The notes under the pieces are model-generated. The model was not told the DNA's origin and ran no database searches. It was given only the letters and a program-made list of their open reading frames with translations. This document shows positions 1-9,692 of a stretch of 64,000 nucleotides of DNA, in pieces. Source of the DNA: Leptospira soteropolitanensis. Its GTDB lineage: Bacteria > Spirochaetota > Leptospiria > Leptospirales > Leptospiraceae. Where the stretch lies: positions 434,001-498,000 of the forward strand of contig NZ_JAMQPN010000001.1 of the NCBI RefSeq assembly GCF_026151655.1, read 5' to 3'. Position 1 is the first letter of the stretch. Each line of letters begins with the position of its first letter. The position numbers were made by a program, and so were the translations under genes.

Positions 1-483
1 GAATACAAACCTTGTTTCTTCAATTGCCATAGCATAAGAAGTTTTACGAAACATCTCACGAATGGTTTGGCAAGGAAATTCAACAACGCTTGTCTCATCT
101 ACTTTCGGAATTGTTTTGATATCTTCTGAATCAATACCATTGACTTTAAACTTAGTGTCCATCTTGCCACTGGCATCAGTGATGGTTGTCTCTGAGTTTT
201 CTGATTGGTCTGTCGTTGTGAGTAAACTTGTATCAAAGTTTAAGTTTTTAAAAATACTCGATAGTTGTTTCGCAGGTAAAGATGCTGTTCCCTTTTCTCC
301 AATGGTCGATGGAACAGAAGTTTTGATTGCGATCTCTAAATCGGTAGCAGAAAGATAAACTTCATTCTCACCTGTTTGGATTTTGAGATTGGAGAGAGCC
401 GATTTAATCTCTCGAACTGAGATGACTCCATCCACTGAGTTGATTGCTTTTAGGAATTCTGTAGTATTGACAGTGAATTTCAT
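1..483 (-). CDS. dnaN: DNA polymerase III beta sliding clamp (DnaN), N-terminal part, cut by window edge
   Basis: The minus-strand frame opens with ATG at 481-483 and reads MKFTVNTTEFLKAINSVDGV, then SATDLEIAI and ASLPAKQLSSIFKNL. It stays open to base 1, giving 161 visible codons. These are typical DnaN domain I sequences (the family has about 370 residues), so roughly the last 200 residues lie outside. The clamp encircles DNA and tethers the replicative polymerase. It lies directly downstream of dnaA in the same orientation, the usual dnaA-dnaN order, with a 246-bp spacer that looks like an origin. Confidence 0.95.
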   Translation of the reverse strand, partial: MKFTVNTTEFLKAINSVDGVISVREIKSALSNLKIQTGENEVYLSATDLEIAIKTSVPSTIGEKGTASLPAKQLSSIFKNLNFDTSLLTTTDQSENSETTITDASGKMDTKFKVNGIDSEDIKTIPKVDETSVVEFPCQTIREMFRKTSYAMAIEETRFVF

Positions 484-729
484 TTTTCCTCTTCTTCTTA
501 TTTATATTATATATCTTTATATATATTATGTCGTTTCCGTTGGTTCTGTCAGTATGTCGATAAAGCCTGGAAACATCAATTTTTATTGAATTATGTCAGG
601 TTTTTTCCTTTTTGCAACTGTCAATATTTATGTCACTTTGAACAGGTTCAGGAAAACTTAAGGGACAATAAGGACTGACTATGTCCTATCGACAGTTTAT
701 CGACAGGTAATGGTCGGATTAATCACAGG
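484..729. other. dnaA-dnaN intergenic region, candidate oriC with DnaA-box-like 9-mers
   Basis: The spacer holds a very A+T-rich stretch at about 497-530 that could be an unwinding element. It also holds 9-mers one base from the DnaA box TTATCCACA: TTATCGACA at 697-705, its reverse complement at 555-563, and CTATCGACA at 686-694. TTATGTC-type octamers recur at 526, 591 and 628. The location between dnaA and dnaN is standard for bacterial origins. That this is the active origin is inference; no box matches the consensus exactly. Confidence 0.55.
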
Positions 730-2055
730 TTATTGGAAACTTATCTTGTGTTTGATGGTATGAAACAGGTCTTCCCATTGTGGATCCGTTTTCATACGCT
801 CTTTGAATTTATCGATTCCGTGGATGACGGTCGAATGTGTGGTCGAAAAAATTCTGCCAATTTGTGCTTTCGGAACATGTAGTACATCATGAAGGAGGAG
901 CATACACAAATGCCTAGGCGGGATGAAATCGGCTTTCCGACTCTTCCCTAACAAATCCTTGCGAGCGACATTGGATCTTTCGCAGACAAGATCAATGACC
1001 ATATCTGGGCTGAATCCAATTCGTTTTTTATTCGTAAGAAAACGTGCTTCGGCAATTTCCTGAATTTTCTCTTCCGTGAGTAAAAAGTATTCATAGGCCT
1101 TTTTGTATAAAACTAAATCGTTTACGATTCCAATCAGAGCGCGGGAATCCCCTTCCAATCGTTCAGCAAGCCACTGCAAAAGTTTGTCACTCGCAGGAAT
1201 ATTGAATTCAGAAAAATTGGCTCGCAAAAGTTCGATTCGCAGTGCCAAGTCGTGCGACTTGATATCGGCTTGGAGACCGTGTACAAATCGAGATTTTAAC
1301 CTTTCGTGTAACGGAAGTTCGTAACTAGGTCTATCGGATGCAATGACGATTTGGCGTTTTCTATCATAAAGAAAATTGAAGAGTGCAAAAAACTCCTCTT
1401 GTGTTTTTTCAGCCCCACCATTCAGAAATTGAATGTCATCAAAGAGGAGAACATTGTAAGACTGGTATCGAATTTTAAAAGATTCAAGTGACTCACGGTT
1501 ATTTTGACGAACGGTGAAAATAAATTCATTTAAAAAAGAGGTACTGTTTACATACCGAACGGTCTTCCAAGGATCCTTTTTTTTGATCTCGTTTCCGATG
1601 GCATGTAGAAGATGAGTTTTTCCCACACCAACAGGTCCAAAGATATATAGTGGATTGTATTTCCCTGGTTGTTCTGCCACACTTTTCGCAGCTGTATAAG
1701 CTATGCGATTGGAATCAGAAGTGATATAATTGCTAAAAATAAATTCTGGATTTAGGTCCGAGTCAGATTCATCAAATTTCGATTGTATGACTTCCTTAAA
1801 TATTTGTGCGGAGGTTTCTGATTCCGCTAAAATAGAAACTCGAAAACGATCACCTACTACTTGATAAACGGCGTCTTCAATGAAAGTCGTATACTTCGTT
1901 TCCACGTGGCGTTTGATTCCCGTCGATGGAGCCGTCAAGTGAACCACTTGGTTGTCCCATTTTTCGAATTTGAGTGGTGCAATGAAATTGGAAAAGTACT
2001 TGGGAGGTATCTGTTTCGATATTTCTTCTAAAATTTCTTCCCAACGTCTGTCCAA
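730..2055 (-). CDS. dnaA: chromosomal replication initiator protein DnaA
   Basis: At 441 residues this is a normal-length DnaA. Domain I opens RRWEEILEEISKQI. The AAA+ domain has Walker A GPVGVGKTH (about 140-148) and Walker B LLFDDIQFL (about 203-211). Domain IV ends with STTHSTVIHG, matching the family DnaA-box-binding signature. The start is TTG at 2053-2055, preceded by a purine-rich GGGCGGGG stretch about 5 bases upstream. It initiates replication by binding DnaA boxes and melting the origin. dnaN follows on the same strand, and holB lies upstream across a 217-bp spacer that should carry the dnaA promoter. Confidence 0.97.
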   Translation of the reverse strand: MDRRWEEILEEISKQIPPKYFSNFIAPLKFEKWDNQVVHLTAPSTGIKRHVETKYTTFIEDAVYQVVGDRFRVSILAESETSAQIFKEVIQSKFDESDSDLNPEFIFSNYITSDSNRIAYTAAKSVAEQPGKYNPLYIFGPVGVGKTHLLHAIGNEIKKKDPWKTVRYVNSTSFLNEFIFTVRQNNRESLESFKIRYQSYNVLLFDDIQFLNGGAEKTQEEFFALFNFLYDRKRQIVIASDRPSYELPLHERLKSRFVHGLQADIKSHDLALRIELLRANFSEFNIPASDKLLQWLAERLEGDSRALIGIVNDLVLYKKAYEYFLLTEEKIQEIAEARFLTNKKRIGFSPDMVIDLVCERSNVARKDLLGKSRKADFIPPRHLCMLLLHDVLHVPKAQIGRIFSTTHSTVIHGIDKFKERMKTDPQWEDLFHTIKHKISFQ

Positions 2056-2084
2056 GTTTCCCCGCCCTAAATGTGAAATCGGGT

Positions 2085-2115
2085 ACTATACTTTTAGCAA
2101 GTAGGTAGAATTCAA
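2085..2115 (-). promoter_or_regulatory. weak sigma-70-like promoter candidate upstream of dnaA
   Basis: On the minus strand TTGAAT (2110-2115) and TATAGT (2085-2090) are separated by 19 bases and point at dnaA, with about 30 bases to the TTG start. The spacing is long and the -35 box imperfect, so support is modest. The rest of 2056-2272 is A+T-rich and carries TTATGTCACTTT at 2172-2183, a 12-mer also found on the other side of dnaA. Confidence 0.3.
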
Positions 2116-2272
2116 ATGAAAAATCGGAAAACGATCCAAACTAGAAAAAATAGTCGAACCGGATAAAAAAATTATGTCACTTTATTGGTTTGACAGAATA
2201 TGTTCTAGTAATTCTTGTTAGGTGTTCTTTATTTAGATCAATATTCAAATGATGTTTAAAATCATTTTTTAA

Positions 2273-3205
2273 TTAAGTCGCCAGTCTTAAAAATAATTGT
2301 GATAAAAGAACATACTCGAGTGCAGGAATTTCATAATGCAGTTTCATTTTAAAATCTAAGATGGCTTCGATCCTTCCTACATTGGCTTCAAAGTTTTTTT
2401 GTCTGTACTCATAAAGTAGTAATAAACAAATCATCTCTAAAAAATCTATTCCAGTAAGTCCTTCTTTATTAGATCGAAATTCTCCGAGTTGGTCACGCAC
2501 CCAGTTTTCCAACTTAAAAAGTAAAATCGAATCGTGACAATGTTCTCTTACATTCTCATGCCACTCTTCCAAAAACTCATCAGAGATTTCAAAAGGGTTG
2601 AGGGATCCACCATAGTAAAGTTTGGATTCGGTCATTTCATTTCTACGAATCTTTTTGATTTCATCTTGTGTGAGATAATTGAAGGGAACACAAACCGAAC
2701 GAGACACTATGGTTGGTTTTAAGTTTTTTAAATCGTTAACGATGAGAATGAACTTTGTATGAGGTGGAGGTTCTTCTAAAGTTTTTAGAAGAGTTGTTTC
2801 TGCTTCGTTATTAATTCGATTTGCTTCAGGAAATAATACAACACGATATTCGGAAGTATGTGGTTTGAATGGAATCCGAGCTGATAACAACCAACGAATG
2901 GTAAAGTCTTCTGGATCTTTTTCTTTTCCGATGGCAATGTTTTTTCTTCTGGGAAATTGAATGAAGTCGGGATGGACTCCTTTCATGAATTGGCGACAGG
3001 AATCACAAACTCCACAAGAGGTTCCTTCTAAACAAAGGAGTTGTCTTGCAAATCTTTCTGCTGCTGTCCACTTCCCCACTCCATCGGGTCCGTAAAAAAT
3101 AATAGAACCAGGAATTCGTGACCTATCTTTTAAAAAAGATTTTAGATAAGTCAGTGCTACATCTTGGCCTGAAACTTGGTCGAATGAAAACAAAGCATCG
3201 GCCAT
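2273..3205 (-). CDS. holB: DNA polymerase III delta-prime subunit (clamp loader)
   Basis: This 310-residue AAA+ clamp-loader protein has Walker A GPDGVGKW (about 40-47), a four-Cys zinc motif (CLEGTSCGVCDSC), and KTLEEPPPHTKF followed by SRS, the arrangement shared by DnaX and HolB. The short length and absence of a long C-terminal tail favour delta-prime over gamma/tau; a separate dnaX lies at about 20.6-22.1 kb. ATG at 3203-3205. ilvE ends six bases upstream on the same strand, so the two are probably co-transcribed. The Trp after the Walker lysine is unusual and suggests altered nucleotide handling, as is known for delta-prime in other bacteria. Confidence 0.85.
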   Translation of the reverse strand: MADALFSFDQVSGQDVALTYLKSFLKDRSRIPGSIIFYGPDGVGKWTAAERFARQLLCLEGTSCGVCDSCRQFMKGVHPDFIQFPRRKNIAIGKEKDPEDFTIRWLLSARIPFKPHTSEYRVVLFPEANRINNEAETTLLKTLEEPPPHTKFILIVNDLKNLKPTIVSRSVCVPFNYLTQDEIKKIRRNEMTESKLYYGGSLNPFEISDEFLEEWHENVREHCHDSILLFKLENWVRDQLGEFRSNKEGLTGIDFLEMICLLLLYEYRQKNFEANVGRIEAILDFKMKLHYEIPALEYVLLSQLFLRLAT

Positions 3206-3211
3206 TGGTCT

Positions 3212-4135
3212 TTAGTATACCGGAGTCAGCCAATTCATATAGTTCGGTTGTTCTCCACGAACTGCTTCAAAAAAGATGGATTGGATTTTTTTAGTGATGG
3301 GTCCGATGTTCCCATTACCGATCACACGACGATCCACTTCTTTCACCCAAGCCACTTGTACACCTGTGCCCGAAAAAAATAATTCATCAGCGATATAAAG
3401 TTCGGAACGTGCAATGTCTCTTTCGATTACTTGGTAACCTAGGTCTTTTGCAATTTGAATGATACTACGACGAGTAATCCCTTCTAAAATTGAAGATGGA
3501 ATGGTTGGTGTATGAATCACTCCATCACGAACAATAAAAAGATTTTCTGCAGAACCTTCTGATACAAATCCTCTCGCATCTAAAAAGATAGCTTCATCCA
3601 TTCCATTTTGAACGGCTTCTGATTTGGCAAGAGCTGAGTTCACATACCCACCACTCACTTTGGAAAGAGTTGGAATTTGGTTATCAGAAAATCTTTGCCA
3701 AGAGGAAACCATAGTGGTTAGTCCGTTTTGTGTATCGAGGTAATCATCCAACTTCAATGCATAAATGGTGATGTCTGCTTTTACATCATGGAACCTTGGT
3801 GAGAGTTGTAAGGCAGAAGTATAAATGAAAGGTCTTAAGTATACATTTTGTTTGGCTTCATTTTTTCGAAGGAGATCCAAGATGATGGATTGGATCTCTT
3901 CCGGTGTGATTTGGATTTGCAACTGCATGATCTTTGTAGAGTTCACAAGTCGTTTGCAGTGGTCTGGCAATCGGAAGACATAAAGATTTTTTTTAGCTTC
4001 GTTGTAGTATCCACGGATTCCACCGAAGACGCCTGTCCCATATTGTAATGCATGGGTTTGGACACTGACTTTTGCGTCCTCGGAAGGAACGATTTTTCCT
4101 TCGAAGTATGTATAAGGGAATGAATTCTGAGCCAT
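3212..4135 (-). CDS. ilvE: branched-chain amino acid aminotransferase
   Basis: This fold-type IV PLP aminotransferase interconverts Val/Leu/Ile and their 2-oxo acids. Visible motifs are ALQYGTGVFGGIRGY near the N-terminus, SKVSGGYVNSALAKSEA with the likely PLP lysine, EGSAENLF and the late FFSGTGVQV. I chose ATG at 4133-4135 (307 residues) because AGGA lies about 7 bases upstream and the protein then begins MAQNSFPYTYFEGK, like other IlvE proteins. A longer in-frame start at 4171 would add 12 residues without family support. Divergent from mnmG across a short promoter-bearing gap. Confidence 0.93.
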   Translation of the reverse strand: MAQNSFPYTYFEGKIVPSEDAKVSVQTHALQYGTGVFGGIRGYYNEAKKNLYVFRLPDHCKRLVNSTKIMQLQIQITPEEIQSIILDLLRKNEAKQNVYLRPFIYTSALQLSPRFHDVKADITIYALKLDDYLDTQNGLTTMVSSWQRFSDNQIPTLSKVSGGYVNSALAKSEAVQNGMDEAIFLDARGFVSEGSAENLFIVRDGVIHTPTIPSSILEGITRRSIIQIAKDLGYQVIERDIARSELYIADELFFSGTGVQVAWVKEVDRRVIGNGNIGPITKKIQSIFFEAVRGEQPNYMNWLTPVY

Positions 4136-4304
4136 TGAGATTCCTATCACTCCAATCTTCTGGAGTTTCAAAATTAGAAAATGAATTTTATCTTTTTTTC
4201 TCTCGAAGCTTAGGCCGATGATTTTGATATCGTTCTAAGGAGTAGATTCTCTAATCTCTCTCCCTCGCTTTTTTATAAGAACTGAATCACTAAGAAGACA
4301 TAAT

Positions 4305-6179
4305 ATGAATCCATCCTTTTATCCCAACCAATTTGATTGTATCGTTGTCGGAGCCGGTCACGCCGGAACTGAAGCTGCTTATATCTCTGCCAAAGCTGGA
4401 CTCAAAACTTTACTTATCACGATGAACTTGGATACCATCGGGCAGATGAGTTGTAACCCAGCCATCGGTGGAATTGCCAAAGGACATATGGTTCGAGAAG
4501 TGGATGCACTCGGTGGACTCATGGGTCGGGTGATTGATCAAACGGGAATTCAATTTAAGATGTTAAACACATCGAAAGGTCCGTCCGTTTGGGCACCGCG
4601 TGCACAAGCTGAGAAAAAACAATACCAACTTATGATCAAACATCAGTTGGAAAAATTAAAAACTCTATCTATCAGACAAGACACCGTAGAAGATTTGATC
4701 GTGGAAGGAAACCAGGTGACTGGTGTCGTCACTGGTCGTGGATTTACTTTTTATACAAATCATGTGATCTTAACCACTGGAACTTTTCTTTCGAGTGTGA
4801 TTCATATTGGAACTTACCAAAAAGAATCAGGTCGAATTGGGGAACCTACAACCAAAGGACTTTCACATACACTGGCTCGTTTTGAATTGCGACTCGGAAG
4901 ATTAAAGACAGGAACCCCTGCTCGTGTTCATAAAAATTCTATCAACTTTGATGGACTCGATGTACAAGATGGTGATGAGAACCCACGCCCCTTTTCTTTT
5001 TCTACAAAGAAAATCGATCGCAAACAAATTCCTTGTTATATCACTTATACCAACGACACCACTCATGAACTCATCAAACAAAATTTAGAATACTCGCCGA
5101 TGTATTCGGGTCAGATCAAAAGTATTGGCCCAAGGTATTGTCCTTCAATTGAAGATAAGGTGGTTCGGTTTGCAGAAAGAGACCGTCACCAAATTTTTAT
5201 CGAACCGGAAGGATATGAAACCAACGAGATGTATCTCAATGGAGTTTCCACAAGTTTGCCTGAGGAAGTGCAATGGAAGTTTCTTCGAAGTATCAAAGGT
5301 TTGGAAGAAGTAGAACTCATGCGTCCGGGTTATGCTATCGAATATGATTTTGTAGATCCGACAGAACTAAATCCAACACTCGAAACTAAAAAAGTAAAAG
5401 GTCTTTATCATGCAGGTCAAATCAATGGAACCACTGGTTATGAAGAAGCGGCGGCACAAGGACTTGTTGCTGCATATAATGTGATTCGTTCTGTAAGAAA
5501 AGAAGAGCCGATTCTTTTCAAACGAAGTGAATCTTACATCGGAGTTCTTGTGGATGATTTGGTTTATAAAGGTGTGGAAGATCCTTACCGAATGTTCACA
5601 AGCCGAGCCGAATATCGCCTACTCCTTCGCCAAGACAATGCTGACCAAAGACTGATGCAATATGGATATGAGATGGGACTTGTTGATGAGTCACTCTTTA
5701 GAGAAATGAAAGATCGTTATGCTCGGATCGATAAAATCAAAACACAAATGTTTGTGACGGCAATGAAACCATCCGACGAACTTACGAAGGTCCTGGAAGA
5801 AAAGAAGATCACCAATTATAAATTTGGTCACACAGTTGCTTCGTTTTTGAAACGATCTGATATCAAAATTGGAGACATTGAGCCTATGGTCTCTGAACTC
5901 TCCATTTTAAATGAAGATGAAAAAGCAGTTTTGGAGATGGAAATCAAATACGAAGGTTATCTAAAACGAGAGTTGGAAACGATTGAATACCGTAAGAAGT
6001 TTTTAAACTTTCAGATTCCGAATGATTTTGATTACGCTAGTGTGAAAGGACTCAAAACAGAAGCCGTAGTAAAGTTAGAAAAACATCGACCTATGAATTT
6101 AGAAAATGCTCTTCATATATCAGGTGTGGATCCTTCCGATGTGGATCTTCTGCTCTATCATTTGGTGGATAGACGATAA
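4305..6179 (+). CDS. mnmG: tRNA uridine-5-carboxymethylaminomethyl modification enzyme MnmG
   Basis: At 624 residues this is a full-length MnmG/GidA. It has an N-terminal FAD dinucleotide motif [12 protein letters not shown] (about 14-25), the family signature [21 protein letters not shown] and a C-terminal helical domain ending in the [10 protein letters not shown] type. With MnmE it forms the cmnm5 modification at U34 of several tRNAs. It is followed by a strong terminator at 6212-6250 and then, after an oppositely oriented gene, by rsmG-parA-parB. This is the classic gidA-gidB-parAB locus with one gene inserted. Confidence 0.97.
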   Translation: MNPSFYPNQFDCIVVGAGHAGTEAAYISAKAGLKTLLITMNLDTIGQMSCNPAIGGIAKGHMVREVDALGGLMGRVIDQTGIQFKMLNTSKGPSVWAPRAQAEKKQYQLMIKHQLEKLKTLSIRQDTVEDLIVEGNQVTGVVTGRGFTFYTNHVILTTGTFLSSVIHIGTYQKESGRIGEPTTKGLSHTLARFELRLGRLKTGTPARVHKNSINFDGLDVQDGDENPRPFSFSTKKIDRKQIPCYITYTNDTTHELIKQNLEYSPMYSGQIKSIGPRYCPSIEDKVVRFAERDRHQIFIEPEGYETNEMYLNGVSTSLPEEVQWKFLRSIKGLEEVELMRPGYAIEYDFVDPTELNPTLETKKVKGLYHAGQINGTTGYEEAAAQGLVAAYNVIRSVRKEEPILFKRSESYIGVLVDDLVYKGVEDPYRMFTSRAEYRLLLRQDNADQRLMQYGYEMGLVDESLFREMKDRYARIDKIKTQMFVTAMKPSDELTKVLEEKKITNYKFGHTVASFLKRSDIKIGDIEPMVSELSILNEDEKAVLEMEIKYEGYLKRELETIEYRKKFLNFQIPNDFDYASVKGLKTEAVVKLEKHRPMNLENALHISGVDPSDVDLLLYHLVDRR

Positions 6180-6211
6180 CTAAAAAACAAACGCCGAACC
6201 TTCCTTAAAAT

Positions 6212-6250
6212 AAAAAAAGCCAAGAGGGATATTCCTTCTTGGCTTTTTTT
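6212..6250 (+). terminator. intrinsic terminator after mnmG
   Basis: AAGCCAAGA and TCTTGGCTT form a G/C-containing stem around a short loop, with A7 before and T7 after it. It lies 33 bases past the mnmG stop. The A/T symmetry means it could also act on minus-strand transcripts from the gene ending at 6510. Confidence 0.85.
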
Positions 6251-6509
6251 ATTTTTGGATTTCTTCGAATCGATCTTCGCAATTTAAAAAGCTTTTGAGG
6301 TGCATTATAGAATCTCAAAGGCAGATTTTTGAAAGACTAATGACCCGAACTTTTAACTATCTGAAATCAAACTTTGAATCCAGATAAACCTTTCGCTCAA
6401 TTACTTTGAGAGTCTTTTAAGATCAATACTTAATATTCTTTGTTTTTAAATTACCGAATTTGAACCTTTGATTACTAGACCGATCCTTACAATCTTTTTG
6501 AAAATCTAT

Positions 6510-7235
6510 CTAATCGTAGACAAGCACGTGGGTTTTTTCGAGGATCCAGTTGTCCCCTTGTTTCACGTGAAACGAATGGGACTCCAAACTTCCATCTGCC
6601 CTGTATTTTAATTTGTGCACACGTCGAGTCTCACCTTGGAAGAATTCTCTTTCGACTAAGTTTCCTTTTGTATCAAACTTGAAATGGATTTCACCAAGAC
6701 CTTTCTTTTTGTCATCAGTGAGATATTGAATTTGAACATTCGGACGTTTAGGATCGATTTGAAATCGGAAAGATTCATTGTCCTTGGTTTCTAAGTTTTT
6801 GCCTTCAGCAGCAAAAACATTTCCTTCGCCATCACTCTCAATCGAATAAACAATCAGTAATCTCCCTTCGCCATCTTTTACATTCATTTTCTTCAGAGCT
6901 CGACCTTTGAATTGGAAATCCTTTCTTTCAACTAAGTGTCCGCCATTATCATAAACTTCTTCGCTCGAGAGCAAACCATCTGTATAACGGAAAGTAGTTT
7001 TTCCGTCTCCCTTCCCCTCTTTATCAGAATAAGTTTCGGTGATTAATTTTCCGTCACTGTTGTATTCATATTCCGCGACATAAACAACCTGACCCTCGCC
7101 GTTACGGACGATCTCTTTGTTCGGAACTTTTTTTACTTTTTTAAATAGGTAAGCATCTTTGTGGGACCACTTGCCCGGTGTGTAACCTAAAATGGGAAAG
7201 GAAAGGATGATTAAAAAACTAATGATTCGAATCAT
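6510..7235 (-). CDS. secreted protein with YD/MORN-like beta repeats, function unknown
   Basis: I do not recognise a named family. From ATG at 7233-7235 the protein is 241 residues and begins MIRIISFLIILSFPILGYTP, a clear signal peptide. The rest is a series of roughly 20-25-residue segments of the form YEYNSDGKLITE, FRYTDGLLSSEE, FKFDTKGNLVER and LKYRADGSLESH, resembling YD/RHS or YwqK-like beta repeats. A longer TTG start at 7274 is possible but would place 13 residues before the signal peptide. AGGAG sits about 11 bases upstream of the chosen ATG. A parS-like site lies within its 3-prime coding region. Confidence 0.7.
   Translation of the reverse strand: MIRIISFLIILSFPILGYTPGKWSHKDAYLFKKVKKVPNKEIVRNGEGQVVYVAEYEYNSDGKLITETYSDKEGKGDGKTTFRYTDGLLSSEEVYDNGGHLVERKDFQFKGRALKKMNVKDGEGRLLIVYSIESDGEGNVFAAEGKNLETKDNESFRFQIDPKRPNVQIQYLTDDKKKGLGEIHFKFDTKGNLVEREFFQGETRRVHKLKYRADGSLESHSFHVKQGDNWILEKTHVLVYD
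6559..6574. promoter_or_regulatory. parS-like ParB-binding site (15/16)
   Basis: TGTTTCACGTGAAACG differs only at the last base from the canonical bacterial parS TGTTTCACGTGAAACA. It lies inside the secreted-protein gene, about 960 bp from the perfect site in rsmG and 1.5 kb from parA. Confidence 0.8.
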
Positions 7236-7293
7236 GGAAAAGAGTTCTCCTACAGGAGACATCGGCGAATTCAATTAAAACGATAATACGATT

Positions 7294-8037
7294 ATGTCAG
7301 AAAAAACCATCCAAGAAGAAATCCAATCCATCATCCCAGATTTGTTTCCCAAGTTGGAGCCAGAGTTTGATTGGGAATTAGTGAAACACTTTTATGAGTT
7401 TCTGAAACGAGACAACGAGAAAGGTGGATTCTTTTCTCGAAATGATTCAGAGAAGATTCTCGAGAGACATATTATAGAATCTTTGATCTTTGTTTGGAAA
7501 CTGAAAATTACCGGATATGTTTCACGTGAAACAAACCTAGCGGATGTAGGAACAGGCCCCGGCCTTCCCGGATTTCTCTTTGCTCTTTTAAAAAAAGCGC
7601 CGCATGTTTTTCTCGTCGATTCTCAAAAACGGAAACTTGCACTTCTCGAAGCAGAAATCGAAACGGGAACTCTTTCCAAAGTGAAAAAACGAGTCGAGTT
7701 TATCTACGCTCGAACAGAGGAAATTAATTCAAATTTTGATGTAGTGACTTCGAGAGCGATGGTTCCTTATCCATACATCGCTGAAGTAACGACGAGAATG
7801 GTGAAACATAAAGGAATCTTATGTCCCTTTCTTGCACAACCCTACCAAGATTTAGAAAAAGAAACCGAGGTCCTAAGCAACAATGGTTTCTTTATGAAAA
7901 AAGAAATTCCCATTCCCGAATTAGAGTTTGTGGGAAAGAGACATATAAAAATACTACAAAAGAATTCCCTTCCTAAAAAGGGATTCCCCCGCGACTGGAA
8001 AGAAATCGTTAAGGAGACTAAGAGCAAGAATGGGTAA
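7294..8037 (+). CDS. rsmG: 16S rRNA (guanine-527-N7)-methyltransferase RsmG
   Basis: This 247-residue class I SAM methyltransferase has the RsmG motif [11 protein letters not shown] (about 83-93), an upstream ERHIIESL segment and [13 protein letters not shown], all typical of GidB/RsmG. It methylates G527 in the 530 loop of 16S rRNA. Its last 8 bases overlap the parA ATG, implying translational coupling. A perfect parS site is embedded in the codons for YVSRET, so this coding sequence doubles as part of the centromere. Confidence 0.94.
   Translation: MSEKTIQEEIQSIIPDLFPKLEPEFDWELVKHFYEFLKRDNEKGGFFSRNDSEKILERHIIESLIFVWKLKITGYVSRETNLADVGTGPGLPGFLFALLKKAPHVFLVDSQKRKLALLEAEIETGTLSKVKKRVEFIYARTEEINSNFDVVTSRAMVPYPYIAEVTTRMVKHKGILCPFLAQPYQDLEKETEVLSNNGFFMKKEIPIPELEFVGKRHIKILQKNSLPKKGFPRDWKEIVKETKSKNG
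7518..7533. promoter_or_regulatory. perfect parS centromere site
   Basis: TGTTTCACGTGAAACA is the complete 16-bp palindromic parS consensus known from chromosomal ParABS systems. It lies 0.5 kb upstream of parA. A second near-perfect copy is at 6559-6574. Confidence 0.93.
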
Positions 8038-8791
8038 AATCGTTTCGATCAGTAATCAAAAAGGTGGAGTCGGTAAAACGACAACAGCGATCAATTTGGC
8101 ATCCAATCTTGTTGATTTGGGAAAAAAAGTTTTGCTCCTTGATATCGATCCACAAGGGAACTCAGGTTCTGGTCTTGGGTTGGAAGTGCAGTCTTTAAAT
8201 AAAACTACTTATGAAGTTTTGATTGGTGAACTTTCAGCGAGAGAAGCTGTGCAAAAAACTTTTGTAAACAATTTGGATATCATTCCTTCCAACATCAACC
8301 TCTCAGGATTGGAAGTGGATTTTCTTGGAATGGAAAGAAAGGAATTCAAATTGAAAGATGCTTTGGCATCAGTAAAAGAATCTTATGATTATATTTTAAT
8401 TGATTGTCCACCTTCTCTTGGTGTTCTCACGATCAATGCCCTTTGTGCTTCTCAGTCCGTGATGATCACTTTGCAAACAGAGTACTTTGCACTCGAGGGA
8501 CTTTCGCAATTAATGCGTATCATTTCTCTTGTACAGTCACAATGGAATCCATCACTTACCCTCGAAGGTGTACTCCTTACTATGTATGACAAACGAACCA
8601 ACTTAGCAAACCAAGTTGCAGAAGATGTTCGTAACTATTTCAAAGAGAAAGTTTATGAAACTGTAATTCCAAGAAATGTAAAATTATCAGAAGCACCCTC
8701 TTTTGGAAAGCCGATCAACTACTATGATCCAGATGGTGTGGGTGCAAAAAGTTATAAAAGTTTAGCGGAAGAAATTGTAGGGAAGGCATAA
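8030..8791 (+). CDS. parA: chromosome partitioning ATPase ParA (Soj)
   Basis: At 253 residues this is a standard chromosomal ParA without the extra N-terminal HTH of plasmid type Ia proteins. The deviant Walker A is KGGVGKTT (11-18), followed by [14 protein letters not shown] (switch I region) and [11 protein letters not shown] (Walker B). It binds DNA non-specifically as an ATP dimer and is released by ParB, moving the parS complex. It overlaps the rsmG stop by 8 bases and is followed 4 bases later by parB. Confidence 0.96.
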   Translation: MGKIVSISNQKGGVGKTTTAINLASNLVDLGKKVLLLDIDPQGNSGSGLGLEVQSLNKTTYEVLIGELSAREAVQKTFVNNLDIIPSNINLSGLEVDFLGMERKEFKLKDALASVKESYDYILIDCPPSLGVLTINALCASQSVMITLQTEYFALEGLSQLMRIISLVQSQWNPSLTLEGVLLTMYDKRTNLANQVAEDVRNYFKEKVYETVIPRNVKLSEAPSFGKPINYYDPDGVGAKSYKSLAEEIVGKA

Positions 8792-8795
8792 AGTT

Positions 8796-9692
8796 ATGGC
8801 ACTCGGCAAAGGTAAAGTTTTAGGAAGAGGTCTTGGGAATTTAATTCCAGTAAATGAAAACAACGTAGAGATTTCTAAAGACGAACAAACCGGTCTTCGA
8901 GAAATCAAAGTCACAGAAATTTTACCAAACCCACACCAACCAAGAAAACAATTCTCCGATGTATCCATCCAAGAATTGTCCAATACGATTGTAGAACATG
9001 GAGTGATCCAACCAATCGTTGTACAAAAAAATCCTTCGGGTTCTGGATTTCTTTTGGTAGCGGGAGAAAGAAGATTACGTGCATGTAAACTTGCTGGCTT
9101 TGCAAAAATTCCAGCAATAGTTCGTGATCTATCCGAAGCGGATATGATGGAACTCGCGCTCATCGAAAATATCCAAAGAGAAAATCTAAATCCTATGGAT
9201 GAGGCTTTGGCTTACCAAGCAATCATCGACAAACGTGGATTAAAGGTAACTGACCTTGCGACCCGAGTGGGAAAAAACAGAGCTACCATTTCTAACTTAA
9301 TTCGTCTTCTTTCACTTCCTAAATTATTACAAGATTTGGTGAAAGAAGGGAAACTTTCGGAAGGTCAAGCTCGTCCCCTTCTCTCCATTCCTGATCCCAA
9401 AAAACAATTAGAAGTGGGTCAGAAAGTGATCGCAGAAGGCTGGAATGTCAGAGAGGTAGAGAACTTTGTTTCTAACCTATTACATCCAGATAAAAAATCA
9501 AAGTCCTCTTCTTTTGGTGCTGATAAACGAGATGCAAGTATTGTAAAACTAGAATCCAAACTCAGAAACAAATTCAGTTCCAAAGTGGAAGTGGCTCACA
9601 ATGAAACGAGTGGAAAAGGTAAGATCGTTTTTTCTTACGCCAACTTAAATGATATGGAAAGAATTTTAGAGCAGCTCGGTGTGAAATTGTAA
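8796..9692 (+). CDS. parB: chromosome partitioning protein ParB (Spo0J)
   Basis: This 298-residue ParB/Spo0J has LPNPHQPRKQF (about 43-53) at the start of the CTPase domain, the GERRLRA motif (90-96), the LIENIQRENLNPMDEA arginine-rich segment and the HTH that reads TDLATRVGKNRATISNLIRLL. It should bind the two parS sites within 2.3 kb upstream and spread as a CTP-dependent clamp. Its last 27 bases overlap the convergent ABC transporter gene, so there is no room for a terminator between them. Confidence 0.96.
   Translation: MALGKGKVLGRGLGNLIPVNENNVEISKDEQTGLREIKVTEILPNPHQPRKQFSDVSIQELSNTIVEHGVIQPIVVQKNPSGSGFLLVAGERRLRACKLAGFAKIPAIVRDLSEADMMELALIENIQRENLNPMDEALAYQAIIDKRGLKVTDLATRVGKNRATISNLIRLLSLPKLLQDLVKEGKLSEGQARPLLSIPDPKKQLEVGQKVIAEGWNVREVENFVSNLLHPDKKSKSSSFGADKRDASIVKLESKLRNKFSSKVEVAHNETSGKGKIVFSYANLNDMERILEQLGVKL

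Noticed and set aside
8762..9163. 133-codon ORF opposite parB
   Set aside because: Lies opposite the conserved parB and has no recognisable domain or start signal.
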